Shown in pieces: positions 17,067-26,333 of a stretch of 64,000 bases of DNA. The notes under the pieces are model-generated. The model saw only the letters and a list, made by a program, of their open reading frames with translations. It ran no database searches and was not told where the DNA came from. The number at the start of each line of letters is the position of its first letter. The stretch's first letter is position 1. A program made the position numbers and the translations under genes. Source of the DNA: CALKJU01 sp035326425 (GTDB lineage: Bacteria; Pseudomonadota; Alphaproteobacteria; Geminicoccales; Geminicoccaceae); contig DAOLFG010000022.1 of the NCBI GenBank assembly GCA_035326425.1, positions 1 through 64,000 of the forward strand, read 5' to 3'.

Positions 17067-17984
17067 ATGAGCAGCTTCGACCCCAGGCGGGACCTGCGCG
17101 GCATCGTGGCCAGCCTGCACACGCCGTTCTCGGCCGAGGGCGACGTCGACACCGGGAGCCTCGGGCGGCTGATCGACCATGTGGCGGCTTCCGGCTGCAC
17201 CGGTGTGCTGGCGACGGCGGTCGCCGGCGAGGTCGGCTCGCTGCGGCCGGAGGAGCGCAGCCGCCTGCTGCGCAAGGTGGCTGAGGCGACGCGCGGCCGG
17301 CTGGCGCTGGTGGCCGGCGTCAGCGCCGCCGATCTCGCCACCTCGTGCCGACTCGCCGCCGAGGCGGTGGCGCTGGGTGCCGAGATGGTGCTGTGGCAGC
17401 CGCCGGCCGGACTGGACGCCCAGGCGCTCGAGGACGGCCTGAAGGCCTTGGCCGACACCGGCGCGGGCTCGATCATGCTGCAGGATCTCGACTGGACCGG
17501 CAGCGGCCTCGACGTCGCGGTGCTGGCCAGGCTGGAGCGCCGCGTGCCGGAGCTGACGGCGGTGAAGATCGAGACCAATCCGGCGGGACCGAAATACTCG
17601 GCCGTGCGCGAGGCCACCGGCGAGCGGCTGCACCTGTCGGGCGGCTGGGCCGCCATGCAGATGCTGGACGGCCTCGCCCGCGACCTCGACTGCTTCATCC
17701 CCTCCGGCGTGCTGCCGGCCTACGTCCGGATCTCCGATCTCTGGGCGGCGGGCGAGCGCGACGCCGCGCGGGCGCTGTTCGAGCGCATCCTGCCCATCAT
17801 CACCTTCTCCAACCAGCACATCGAGGTCAGCATCCGGTTCTGGAAGCGCGTGCGGCTGCTGGAGGGACGGTTCGCGACGGCGGAATGCCGCGCCGCCCGG
17901 CCGCTCGATCCGGTGCAGGCGGCCGAGGCCGACCGGCTGGCCGGCAGGGCGATCGCGCTGTCGCGCGAGCTCACACCAGCCTAA
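17067..17984 (+). CDS. dihydrodipicolinate synthase-family aldolase
   Basis: 305-residue class I aldolase-fold protein. The Schiff-base lysine is Lys167 in TAVKIET. Two DHDPS active-site features are changed: the GTTGE loop reads AVAGE (51-55), and the position of the catalytic Tyr of the YNxP motif is in QDLDWTG. It is therefore not lysine-pathway DapA but a catabolic aldolase or dehydratase of unknown substrate, as is common for this superfamily. ATG at 17067 follows GGGAGG. It overlaps tail to tail by 14 bp with the MhpD-like hydratase. Confidence 0.88.
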   Translation: MSSFDPRRDLRGIVASLHTPFSAEGDVDTGSLGRLIDHVAASGCTGVLATAVAGEVGSLRPEERSRLLRKVAEATRGRLALVAGVSAADLATSCRLAAEAVALGAEMVLWQPPAGLDAQALEDGLKALADTGAGSIMLQDLDWTGSGLDVAVLARLERRVPELTAVKIETNPAGPKYSAVREATGERLHLSGGWAAMQMLDGLARDLDCFIPSGVLPAYVRISDLWAAGERDAARALFERILPIITFSNQHIEVSIRFWKRVRLLEGRFATAECRAARPLDPVQAAEADRLAGRAIALSRELTPA

Positions 17985-18741
17985 GCGCCGCGGTGCCCAG
18001 GCCGTCGATCTCGACCTCGATCCGGTCGCCCTGGTCGACCCACACCGTCTGCACGAGGCTGCCCAGCGTCACCACCGTTCCAGCCTCGACCTCGACGCCC
18101 AGCTCCCGCCAGCGCCGGGCGATCCAGGCGAGCGCGTTCAGCGGGTGGCCCAGGATGTCCGCCCCCCGGCCGACGCCGAACTTGGTGCCGTTGACCCACA
18201 TGCCGCCGGCGATGGCGGCGAGGTCGAGATTGTGCCAGTTGCGCACCCGCTCGCCGAGCACGCAGCCGGCGTTGAAGAAATCGTCGGCGATCAGGGTGTG
18301 GACGTCGAGCGAGCGGTAGTCGCGGTAGCGGTCGTCGACGATCTCGATCGAGGCCATCACCGCCGCCACCGCCGCCGCGGGGTCGCGTGGGTCCGGCGGA
18401 CCCGACAGCTCGACCGCGATCTCGCATTCCACCCCCGGCCGCACCATGCAGCCGCGCGGTAGCTCGCGCTCGCTGACCAGCAGGAACCGCTCGAACATCT
18501 CGCCGGCGCAGGGCTGGGCGATGCCGAGATAGCGCTGCATGGTCTCGGTGGTGCAGCCGATCTTCCAGCCGCCTCGCCGCCCGAACGCCGCCTCCAGCCG
18601 ATCGTTGGCGGCACGCTGGATCGCATAGGCCACGGCTTCGTCGGCCGGCACGAGCTCGGCGGGCAGGCCGTCGAACCGCTCGAGGCCGAGGCGGCTCTCC
18701 GAAAGCAGCTCGGCCGCGGCCTTGATTTTCGTCGCTTCCAC
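17971..18741 (-). CDS. 2-keto-4-pentenoate hydratase (MhpD-like)
   Basis: 256-residue member of the fumarylacetoacetase-fold hydratase/decarboxylase family, acting on 2-keto acids. Visible landmarks are GGWKIGCTTETMQRYLGI, the acid pair in GVECEIAVEL, the metal-site region ASIEIVDDRYRDY and the C-terminal LVQTVWVDQGDRIEVEIDGLG. The start is set at GTG 18741, preceded by GAGGA at normal spacing; the frame further upstream is antisense to the M20 gene. Its start codon is only 31 bp from that of the divergent M20 gene. Confidence 0.9.
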   Translation of the reverse strand: MEATKIKAAAELLSESRLGLERFDGLPAELVPADEAVAYAIQRAANDRLEAAFGRRGGWKIGCTTETMQRYLGIAQPCAGEMFERFLLVSERELPRGCMVRPGVECEIAVELSGPPDPRDPAAAVAAVMASIEIVDDRYRDYRSLDVHTLIADDFFNAGCVLGERVRNWHNLDLAAIAGGMWVNGTKFGVGRGADILGHPLNALAWIARRWRELGVEVEAGTVVTLGSLVQTVWVDQGDRIEVEIDGLGTAALRLV

Positions 18742-18772
18742 GGGTGATCCTCGGGCGAAGACTGGAGGCAGC

Positions 18773-20059
18773 TTGGCACAATCACCGGCGGTCGACCAAC
18801 TGCTGGCCCGCATCGACGACAGGCAGGGCGAGCTGGTCGGGCTTACCCGCGATCTCGTCCGGATCCCGACCGTCAACCCGCCGGGCGACGCCTATCGTCC
18901 CTGCGCCGAGCTGCTGGGCGAGCGGCTGCGCGCACGCGGCTTCGAGGTCGCCTATCTTCGGGCCGAAGGCACCCCCGGCGACCAGGATCGCTACCCGCGC
19001 CTCAACGTCGTCGCCCGTCGCGAGAGCGGCCGTCCGGGTCCTTGCGTCCACTTCAACGGCCATATCGATGTGGTCGAGGCCGGACACGGCTGGACGGTCG
19101 ACCCGTTTGCCGCCGTCGTCCGCGACGGCAGGATCTACGGGCGCGGCACCTGCGACATGAAGGGCGGCATCGCCGCATCGGTGATCGCCGTCGAGGCGCT
19201 GCTGGAGAGCGAGATTCCGCTCGCGGGCGCTCTCGAGGTCTCGGGCACGGTCGACGAGGAGTCCGGCGGCTATGGCGGCGTCGCCTGGCTGGCCGAGCGC
19301 GGCTTCTTCTCCAAGCCGCGCGTCGATCATGTCGTCATCCCCGAGCCCCTGAATGTCGACCGGGTCTGCGTCGGCCATCGTGGCGTGTGGTGGGCGGAGA
19401 TCGAGACCCTCGGCCGCATCGCGCACGGCTCGATGCCGTTCCTGGGTGACTGCGCCGTGCGCCACATGGCGGCCTTCCTGCACCGGGTCGAGACCGAGCT
19501 GTTGCCGAGCCTCGCCACCCGCACCACCGCGATGCCTGTGGTCCCGGCCGGCGCCCGCAGCTCGACGCTCAACATCAACGCCGTCCATGGCGGCCAGGCC
19601 GAGGGCTTCACCGGCCTGCCCAGTCCCTGCGTGCCGGATTCCTGCCGCGCGGTCATCGACCGCCGCTACCTGATCGAGGAGGATCCGGCAGCCGTGAAGG
19701 CCGAGATCCGCCGGCTGCTGGAATCGCTGGAGCGCGACCGTCCCGGCTTCCGCTGGAAGCTGCGCGAGCTGATGGAGGTGCGTCCGGTGATGACCGACGC
19801 CACGGCGCCGGTGCCGCGCGCCGTCTCGGCCTCGATCCGCCAGATCCTCGGCCGCGACGCCGAGATCGTCGCCTCGCCGGGCACCTACGACCAGAAGCAC
19901 ATCGTCCGCATCGGCAAGCTCGAGGACTGCGTCGCCTACGGCCCCGGCATTCTCGACCTCGCCCACCAGCCGGACGAGTATGTCGAGATCGACGCCCTCG
20001 TCGCCTCGGCCAAGGTGATGGCGCTCAGCGTGCTGCGCCTGCAGGGAGCCCTGGCATGA
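18773..20059 (+). CDS. M20 family deacylase/peptidase (ArgE/DapE type)
   Basis: 428-residue zinc hydrolase removing acyl groups from, or cleaving, small amino-acid derivatives. Active-site elements: His97-x-Asp99 in NGHIDV, Asp128 in GTCDMKGG, the catalytic Glu162-Glu163 in VDEES, a Glu in VIPEPL and a C-terminal His (LAHQPDEY). The dimerisation lid lies between. The start is TTG 18773 with GGAGG 4 bp upstream, preferred to the TTG at 18722 that would run into the divergent gene. First of a three-gene run; its stop overlaps the next start as ATGA. Confidence 0.92.
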   Translation: MAQSPAVDQLLARIDDRQGELVGLTRDLVRIPTVNPPGDAYRPCAELLGERLRARGFEVAYLRAEGTPGDQDRYPRLNVVARRESGRPGPCVHFNGHIDVVEAGHGWTVDPFAAVVRDGRIYGRGTCDMKGGIAASVIAVEALLESEIPLAGALEVSGTVDEESGGYGGVAWLAERGFFSKPRVDHVVIPEPLNVDRVCVGHRGVWWAEIETLGRIAHGSMPFLGDCAVRHMAAFLHRVETELLPSLATRTTAMPVVPAGARSSTLNINAVHGGQAEGFTGLPSPCVPDSCRAVIDRRYLIEEDPAAVKAEIRRLLESLERDRPGFRWKLRELMEVRPVMTDATAPVPRAVSASIRQILGRDAEIVASPGTYDQKHIVRIGKLEDCVAYGPGILDLAHQPDEYVEIDALVASAKVMALSVLRLQGALA

Positions 20060-21048
20060 TCGCTCCCGGCCCGCGCAACAGCCTCACCGACGTCGCCGGC
20101 CTCGTGGTCGGCAACGCCGAGGATGCCGTCGCCCGCACCGGCGTCACCGTCGTGCTGGCCGAGCCGCAGGCGCGGGCCGCCGTCGACGTGCGCGGCGGTG
20201 CTCCCGGCACCATCAACACCGACGCCCTGCTGCCCGGCGGCCTCATCCAGAGCGTCGATGCCGTCGTGCTCTCCGGCGGCTCGGCCTTCGGCCTCGAGGC
20301 CGCCACCGGCCTGATGGGCTGGCTGCAGGCGTGGGGCCGCGGCTTCGGCCAGTGGGGCCCGACGATCCCGATCGTCGTCGGCGCCATCCTGTTCGACCTC
20401 GCCAATGGCGGTGACAAGCAATGGGGCGACCAGCCGCCCTATCGCCGCCTCGCCATTCGTGCCGCCGAAGCCGCCGGCACCGACTTCGCCCTCGGCAATG
20501 CCGGCGCCGGCCTGGGTGCCATGGCCGGCCCCTACAAAGGCGGCCTCGGCACGGCCTCGGCCATCGACGATGCGACGGGCATCACCGTGGCCGCGCTCGT
20601 CGCCGCCAATCCGGTGGGCTCGCCCACCATGCCGGGGTCGCCCACCTTCTGGTCCTGGCACCTCGAGCAGGACGGCGAGCTCGGCCGCCAGCAGCCCCCG
20701 AGCCGGGCCACCGGCCACGCCTTCGAGACCAAGCGCCGCATCGGCCAGAGCACCACGATCGGCGTGCTCGCCACCGATGCCATCCTCGACCACGGTCAGC
20801 TCCAGCGCCTCGCCGTGATGGGCCAGGACGGCTACGCCTTCGCCATCCGTCCGATCCACACGCCGTCGGACGGCGATACCATCTTCGCCCTGTCGACCGG
20901 CCGCGTGCCTTTGCCCGACAGGCCGGACATGCTCCTGCGCGTCGGCACCATCGCCGCCGACGTGGTGGCGCGAGCCGTGGCGCGCGGCGTCTACGAGGCC
21001 GAGGATCTCGGCGGGATAACGAGCTATCGGACGAGATGGGGACGATGA
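20056..21048 (+). CDS. P1 family peptidase (DmpA/peptidase S58-like)
   Basis: 330-residue Ntn-hydrolase-like protein of the DmpA aminopeptidase family. Recognisable: NSLTDVAGLVVGNAED at the start, GGAPGTINTDALLPGG, LSGGSAFGLEAATGLM, GNAGAGLGAMAGPYKGGLGTAS and VGVLATDA-like IGVLATDAIL. Some members are D-stereoselective aminopeptidases or amidases, and self-cleave before the nucleophile. Tightly coupled to the M20 gene upstream and the racemase-like gene downstream (both ATGA overlaps), so the three probably act in one pathway. Confidence 0.9.
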   Translation: MIAPGPRNSLTDVAGLVVGNAEDAVARTGVTVVLAEPQARAAVDVRGGAPGTINTDALLPGGLIQSVDAVVLSGGSAFGLEAATGLMGWLQAWGRGFGQWGPTIPIVVGAILFDLANGGDKQWGDQPPYRRLAIRAAEAAGTDFALGNAGAGLGAMAGPYKGGLGTASAIDDATGITVAALVAANPVGSPTMPGSPTFWSWHLEQDGELGRQQPPSRATGHAFETKRRIGQSTTIGVLATDAILDHGQLQRLAVMGQDGYAFAIRPIHTPSDGDTIFALSTGRVPLPDRPDMLLRVGTIAADVVARAVARGVYEAEDLGGITSYRTRWGR

Positions 21049-21722
21049 CCGCACCGCTGGCACTCTTCCACACCGGGCAGGCCCACGTCTCGACCTTCGG
21101 CCCGCTGATCGCCCGGCTGGCACCCGAGATCCCGCTGGTCCATCATGTGCGCCAGGATCTCCTCGACGCCGCCCAGCCGCGCGGCCTCACCCCCGACATC
21201 CGTCGCCGCGCCGTGCGGGAGCTGCTGGGGCTCGCCGATGCCGGTGCGGCCACCGTGCTCTGCACCTGCTCGACCCTCGGCCCCGCCGCCGAGACCGCCG
21301 CCGATCTCAGCGAGGTGCCGATCCTGCGCGTCGACCGGCCGATGATGGAGGCGGCCCTCGATCTCGGGCCGCGCATCGCCGTCGCCGCCTGCCTCGCCAG
21401 CACGATCGGCCCGACCCGCGCGCTGCTGGAGCGTGTCGCCGCCGATCGCGGCGTTCGGCCCGAGGTCACCGAGATCCTGCTGGCCGAAGCGTGGCCGCTG
21501 TTCGCCGCCGGCGATCGCGCCGCCTATGCCGCGGCCATCGCCGACGGCCTCGAGCGCGCCGCTCCCGAGGTCGACGCGATCGTCCTCGCCCAGGCCTCGA
21601 TGGCGCCGGCTGCCGAGCGCTGCACCCTGCCCGTGCCGGTCCTTTCCAGCCCACGCCTCGGGGCCGTGGCCGCCATCGCCGCTTGGCGGGCGAGACAGCC
21701 CGCCGCACGCCCTCTATCCTGA
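21045..21722 (+). CDS. aspartate/glutamate racemase family protein
   Basis: 225-residue protein with the two-cysteine layout of the Asp/Glu/hydantoin racemase superfamily: CTCSTLGP around residues 69-76 and a second half with the conserved region IVLAQASMA where the usual second Cys is not obvious. If that Cys is absent, the enzyme may be a decarboxylase or isomerase variant instead of a two-base racemase. Start ATG 21045 overlaps the P1 peptidase stop. The coupling with a deacylase and a possible D-specific peptidase fits handling of D- or L-amino-acid derivatives. Confidence 0.82.
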   Translation: MTAPLALFHTGQAHVSTFGPLIARLAPEIPLVHHVRQDLLDAAQPRGLTPDIRRRAVRELLGLADAGAATVLCTCSTLGPAAETAADLSEVPILRVDRPMMEAALDLGPRIAVAACLASTIGPTRALLERVAADRGVRPEVTEILLAEAWPLFAAGDRAAYAAAIADGLERAAPEVDAIVLAQASMAPAAERCTLPVPVLSSPRLGAVAAIAAWRARQPAARPLS

Positions 21723-21755
21723 GACGCGCAACCGGCCGACGAGGGAGACCGGACG

Positions 21756-23228
21756 ATGTGGCAGCGCAGCTTGCTGGTGGCATTGGCGATGGCGGTCCCG
21801 GCCGCCGGTGCCGTCCAGGCCAAGGATACGCTGGTGATGGGCATGGTGCTGGAGCCGCCGCACCTCGATCCCACCGCCGGTGCCGCCGCCGCTATCGACG
21901 AGGTGGTCTACGCCAACGTCTTCGAGGGGCTGACCCGCATCGACCAGCGCGGCGAGGTGCAGCCGGCCCTGGCCGAGAGCTGGAGCGTGTCCGACGACGG
22001 CCTCGTCTACACTTTCAAGCTGCACGGCGGCGTGAAATTCCACGACGGCACCACCTTCGACAGCGCCGACGCGAAATTCTCGCTCGATCGGGCCATGGGC
22101 CCCGACAGCGTGAATGCGCAAAAGGCCCTGTTCGAGCCGATCGCCGGGGTCGAGGCCCCGGACCCCTCGACCCTGGTCGTGACGCTGAAGCGGCCGACCA
22201 GCTCCTTCCTGTTCAACATGGGCTGGGGCGACGCCGTGATGGTGGCGCCGGAGTCGGCCGCCGACAACAAGACCAGGCCGATCGGCACCGGCCCCTTCAC
22301 CTTCGAGCAATGGACCAAGGGCGACAGCGTGCAGATCGCCCGCAATCCCGGCTACTGGGGAGCTGAGCCCAAGCTGGCCTCGGCGACCTTCAAGTTCATC
22401 AGCGACCCGGCCGCGGCCTCGGCGGCGATGATGGCCGGCGACGTCGACGCCTTCGCCAACTTCCCCGCACCCGAGAGCCTGGTGCAGTTCGAATCCGACT
22501 CGCGCTTCAAGGTGGTCATCGGCACCACCGAGGGCGAGACCATCCTGTCGATGAACAACAAGGTGAAGCCGCTGGACGACATCCGCGTCCGTCGCGCCAT
22601 CGCCCATGCCGTCGACCGCCAGGCGATCATCGATGGCGCCATGTTCGGCTACGGCACGCCGATCGGCAGCCACTTCGCCCCGCACCACCCGGCCTATGTC
22701 GATCTCACCGGCCTCTATCCGCACGACCCCGAGAAGGCCAAGGCCCTGCTGGCCGAGGCCGGCGTCTCGGGCCTGAAGCTGTCGATCAAGCTGCCGCCGC
22801 CGTCCTACGCCCGCCGCGGCGGCGAGATCATCGCCTCGCAGCTCAAGGAGGTCGGCATCGAGGCCGAGCTGATCCCCGTGGAATGGGCGCAGTGGCTGGA
22901 GCAGGTGTTCAAGAACAAGGACTACCAGCTCAGCATCGTCTCGCACACCGAGCCCATGGACATCGGCATCTACGCCCGCGACGACTACTACTTCAACTAC
23001 GACAACCCGGAGCTGAAGGCGGTGATGGGCCAGCTCGCCGCCGCCACCGACAAGGAGAAGCAGGACGCGCTGCTCGGCTCGGCCCAGACCATCATCGCCG
23101 AGGACAGCCCGGTGGCCTTCCTGTTCCAGCTCGCCAAGCACGGCGTCTGGGACGCTAAGGTCCAGGGCCTGTGGGAGAACAGCCCGGTGCAGGCCAACGA
23201 TCTGACGGCGGTGAGCTGGCAGGAGTAG
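21756..23228 (+). CDS. ABC transporter substrate-binding protein, family 5
   Basis: 490-residue periplasmic binding protein of the DppA/OppA family. Sec signal peptide at residues 1-22, ending AVQA; then VMGMVLEPPHLDPTAGAA, FEGLTRIDQRGEVQPALAESW and FHDGTTFDSADAKFSLDR, all family hallmarks. It binds peptides, opines or similar amphiphiles. No cognate permease or ATPase gene follows; the next genes encode a TRAP system. It probably belongs to the preceding M20/P1/racemase run (33 bp gap), using permeases encoded elsewhere. Confidence 0.94.
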   Translation: MWQRSLLVALAMAVPAAGAVQAKDTLVMGMVLEPPHLDPTAGAAAAIDEVVYANVFEGLTRIDQRGEVQPALAESWSVSDDGLVYTFKLHGGVKFHDGTTFDSADAKFSLDRAMGPDSVNAQKALFEPIAGVEAPDPSTLVVTLKRPTSSFLFNMGWGDAVMVAPESAADNKTRPIGTGPFTFEQWTKGDSVQIARNPGYWGAEPKLASATFKFISDPAAASAAMMAGDVDAFANFPAPESLVQFESDSRFKVVIGTTEGETILSMNNKVKPLDDIRVRRAIAHAVDRQAIIDGAMFGYGTPIGSHFAPHHPAYVDLTGLYPHDPEKAKALLAEAGVSGLKLSIKLPPPSYARRGGEIIASQLKEVGIEAELIPVEWAQWLEQVFKNKDYQLSIVSHTEPMDIGIYARDDYYFNYDNPELKAVMGQLAAATDKEKQDALLGSAQTIIAEDSPVAFLFQLAKHGVWDAKVQGLWENSPVQANDLTAVSWQE

Positions 23229-23426
23229 CCATCGCCCTCGTACCGGCATATGGCAGGAGCCGAATTTCGCGACACCGGCCGGCCGGCCCTTGCCGCCCCG
23301 CCAAAGTCCTGCCTAGTCTCCGGGCAACAGCGCTGGATTGCGGTTTCGACCTCCTCGGGTAGAAGCCGGCCTTGATCTTGCATGAGCTGAACGTCCGCCG
23401 CCCGGCCCCCCGAACGAGACCGCGCT

Positions 23427-23939
23427 TTGCCAAAGCCGATAAGAATCTTCGTGGCCTGGGTCGACGCCGTGAACCGCGTCGTCGGCCGGTTCGCCATGTA
23501 CCTGATCTTGGCGCTGATCGGAATCCTGCTCTACTCCGCCGTCTGCCGCTACTTCTTCAACATGCCGATCTCCTGGTCGATGGAGATGGGTCAGTTCGTG
23601 CTGGCGGCCTACTACCTGCTCGGCGGCGGCTACTCGCTGCAGCTCGATTCGCACGTACGGATGGATCTGCTCTACTCGCGTGGGTCGCCGCGTACCCGTG
23701 CCGTCACCGACGTCTTCACGATCTTCTTCTTGATCTTCTATCTCGTCTTCCTGCTCGTCGGCGGCATCTCCAGCACCGGCTACGCCATCGAGTACGGGCA
23801 GAAGAATTACACCGCCTGGGCACCGCCGCTGGCGCCGATCAAGATCATCATGACGCTGGGCATCGCCCTCACACTGCTCCAGGTCCTGGCCCTGTTCTTC
23901 AGGGATTTGGCCGAGGCGCGCGGCGAGACCCTGCCATGA
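23427..23939 (+). CDS. TRAP transporter small permease (DctQ-like)
   Basis: 170-residue inner-membrane protein with four predicted TM helices, including the first around YLILALIGILLYSAVCRYF and the conserved SWSMEMGQFVLAAYYLLGGGY segment typical of DctQ. It pairs with the large permease encoded next. TTG at 23427 is taken as the start since the next ATG (23496) would cut into the first helix; the ribosome site is weak. Its stop overlaps the DctM start as ATGA. Confidence 0.88.
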   Translation: MPKPIRIFVAWVDAVNRVVGRFAMYLILALIGILLYSAVCRYFFNMPISWSMEMGQFVLAAYYLLGGGYSLQLDSHVRMDLLYSRGSPRTRAVTDVFTIFFLIFYLVFLLVGGISSTGYAIEYGQKNYTAWAPPLAPIKIIMTLGIALTLLQVLALFFRDLAEARGETLP

Positions 23940-25258
23940 GCCACGAGCTCATCACGCTGCTGATGTTCTCGACCATGATGGTGCTGCTGCTCACCGGGCA
24001 GCGGGTGTATGGCGCCATCGGCTTCGTCGGCACGGCCGCGGCCCTGCTGCTGTGGGGCGACGGGGCATCGGAGATGCCGTTCAATGCCGCCTTCACGGTG
24101 CTGAACTGGTACCCGCTGCTGACCGTGCCGGTGTTCATCTACATGGGCTACGTGCTGTCGGAATCGGGGATCGCCGACGACCTCTACCGCATGTTCCACG
24201 TCTGGATGGGTGGCCTGCGCGGCGGCCTCGCCATCGGCACCGTCGGGCTCATGGTGCTGATCTCGACCATGAACGGCCTCAGCGTCGCCGGCATGGCGAT
24301 CGGCGCCAGCGTCGCCCTGCCGGAGATGCTCAAGCGCCGCTACGACAAGGTGATGGTGACCGGCGTCATCCAGGCCGGCAGCACGCTGGGCATCCTGATC
24401 CCGCCCAGCGTCGTCCTCGTCCTCTATGCGATGATCGCCCGCCAACCCGTGCTCCAGCTCTGGCTGGCCGGCGTGTTCCCGGGCCTGATGATGGCGGCGA
24501 TCTTCGTCGCCTACATCGTCGTCCGTTGCCGCTTCCAGCCGCATCTCGGCCCGGTCCTGCCGGTGGAGGAGCGCAACGTCGGCATGGACGAGAGGCTGCG
24601 GGTGCTGCGCGCCGGCCTCCTGCCGATCGCCATCTTCGGCTCGATGATGGGGCTGTTCCTCACCGGCGTGACCAGCCTGGTCGAAAGCTCGGCCGTTGGC
24701 GCCGCGGCCGCCACCATCGCTGCCCTGCTCAAGCGGCGGCTGAACCGCGAGGTGATGGAGCGCACGCTGCGCAACACGCTGGGCATCACCTGCATGTTCA
24801 TGTGGATCATCCTGGCGGCACTCTGCTTCAGCTCGGTCTATGACGGCCTGGGAGCGGTCAAGGCGATCGAATCGCTGTTCCTCGGCCATTGGGAGCTCGA
24901 TCGCTGGACCATCCTCATCATGATGATGCTGTCCTTCATCATCATGGGCATGTTCCTCGACGATACGGCGATGCTGGTCATCGTCGCCCCGCTCTACATC
25001 CCGCTGGTCAGGACGCTGGGCTTCGACGCGATCTGGTTCGGCATCCTCTACACCATCACCTGCCAGATCGCCTACATAACCCCGCCCTTCGGCTACAACC
25101 TGTTCCTGATGCGCGCGATGGCGCCGAGCGAGGTCACGCTCATGGACATCTACAGATCCATCGTGCCCTTCGTGTTCCTGATGATCTTCTCCCTCGCGAT
25201 CATCATGGTCTTTCCGCAGATCGCGCTGTGGCTGCCGAATGTCTATTCCGGACGATGA
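23936..25258 (+). CDS. TRAP transporter large permease (DctM-like)
   Basis: 440-residue channel subunit of a sodium-driven TRAP importer, with about 12 TM helices. Family segments include GYVLSESGIADDLYRMFHVWMGGLRGG (first half), GVIQAGSTLGILIPPSVVLVLYAM and MFLDDTAMLVIVAPLYIPL. ATG at 23936 overlaps the DctQ stop. The binding protein follows 28 bp downstream, completing a DctQ-DctM-DctP set. Confidence 0.94.
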   Translation: MSHELITLLMFSTMMVLLLTGQRVYGAIGFVGTAAALLLWGDGASEMPFNAAFTVLNWYPLLTVPVFIYMGYVLSESGIADDLYRMFHVWMGGLRGGLAIGTVGLMVLISTMNGLSVAGMAIGASVALPEMLKRRYDKVMVTGVIQAGSTLGILIPPSVVLVLYAMIARQPVLQLWLAGVFPGLMMAAIFVAYIVVRCRFQPHLGPVLPVEERNVGMDERLRVLRAGLLPIAIFGSMMGLFLTGVTSLVESSAVGAAAATIAALLKRRLNREVMERTLRNTLGITCMFMWIILAALCFSSVYDGLGAVKAIESLFLGHWELDRWTILIMMMLSFIIMGMFLDDTAMLVIVAPLYIPLVRTLGFDAIWFGILYTITCQIAYITPPFGYNLFLMRAMAPSEVTLMDIYRSIVPFVFLMIFSLAIIMVFPQIALWLPNVYSGR

Positions 25259-25286
25259 CCAGCCAACCAAGCAGGAGACTGGACGG

Positions 25287-26333
25287 ATGAGGAAGCGCGA
25301 CTTTCTGAGGACGGCAGGCGCCGTCACGGCCACCGGCGCTGCGGCGATGAGCGCACCCCACGTCGTCCGCGCCCAGAGCCCGATCAAATGGCGGCTGCAG
25401 ACCTATGCCGGCCCGGCGCTGGCCGAGCATGTCATCAAGCCGTCGATCGACGCCTTCAACAAGGCCGCCAATGGCGACATGGTCATCGAGCTCTACACCG
25501 CCGACCAGCTGGTGCCGCAGGGCGAGCTGTTCCGGGCCGTGCAGCGCGGCACCATCGACGCCGCCCAGAGCGACGACGACAGCATGGCCTCGCCGGTCGA
25601 CGTCGCCATCTTCGGCGCCTATTTCCCGTTCGCCTCGCGCTACAGCCTGGACGTGCCCGTACTGTGGAACTGGCTCGGGCTGAAGGAGATCTGGGAGGAG
25701 GCCTACGGCGAGGTCGAGGGTGTGACCTGGCTCAGCAGCGGCTCCTGGGATCCCTGCAACTTCGCCACCACCAAGCCGATCCGCAGCCTCGCCGACCTGC
25801 AGGGCCTGCGCGTCTTCACCTTCCCGACCGGCGGCCGCTTCCTACAGCGCTTCGGCGTGGTGCCGGTCACCCTGCCCTGGGAGGACATCGAGGTCGCCAT
25901 CCAGACCGGCGAGCTCGACGGCATCGCTTGGTGCGGCATGACCGAGACCTATACCGTGGGCTGGGCCGACGTCACCAAGTACTATCTCACCAACAACATC
26001 TCCGGTGCCTGGGCCGGCTCCTACTTCGTCAACACCGAGAAGTGGAACGCCGTCCCCGAGCATCTGAAGACGCTGTTCCAGCTGTGCATGGACAGCTCGC
26101 ACTACTATCGCCAGCACTGGTACTGGTGGGGCGAGGCCCACTACCGCGACACCGGCGGCAAGCTGGAGCTGACCTCGATACCAGAGTCCGAGTGGAAGAA
26201 GGTCGAGGAGGAGGCGCTGAAATTCTGGGACGAGATCGCCCAGACCAGCCCGCGCAACGCCAAGGTGGTGCAGATCCTGAAGGACTACGCCGCCCGCATG
26301 CAGAAGGCCGGCCCGCCCTACCGCTACGGCTGA
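25287..26333 (+). CDS. TRAP transporter substrate-binding protein (DctP-like)
   Basis: 348-residue periplasmic solute receptor. N-terminus MRKRDFLRTAG plus a hydrophobic run ending HVVRAQ looks like a Tat-type signal, common in the 2-oxo-acid (TakP-like) branch. Conserved arginine region LQGLRVFTFPTGGRFLQRFGVV is where the substrate carboxylate is bound in this family. ATG 25287 has AGGAG upstream and is chosen over an upstream ORF opening at 25239. Substrate likely a carboxylic acid, identity unknown. Confidence 0.93.
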   Translation: MRKRDFLRTAGAVTATGAAAMSAPHVVRAQSPIKWRLQTYAGPALAEHVIKPSIDAFNKAANGDMVIELYTADQLVPQGELFRAVQRGTIDAAQSDDDSMASPVDVAIFGAYFPFASRYSLDVPVLWNWLGLKEIWEEAYGEVEGVTWLSSGSWDPCNFATTKPIRSLADLQGLRVFTFPTGGRFLQRFGVVPVTLPWEDIEVAIQTGELDGIAWCGMTETYTVGWADVTKYYLTNNISGAWAGSYFVNTEKWNAVPEHLKTLFQLCMDSSHYYRQHWYWWGEAHYRDTGGKLELTSIPESEWKKVEEEALKFWDEIAQTSPRNAKVVQILKDYAARMQKAGPPYRYG

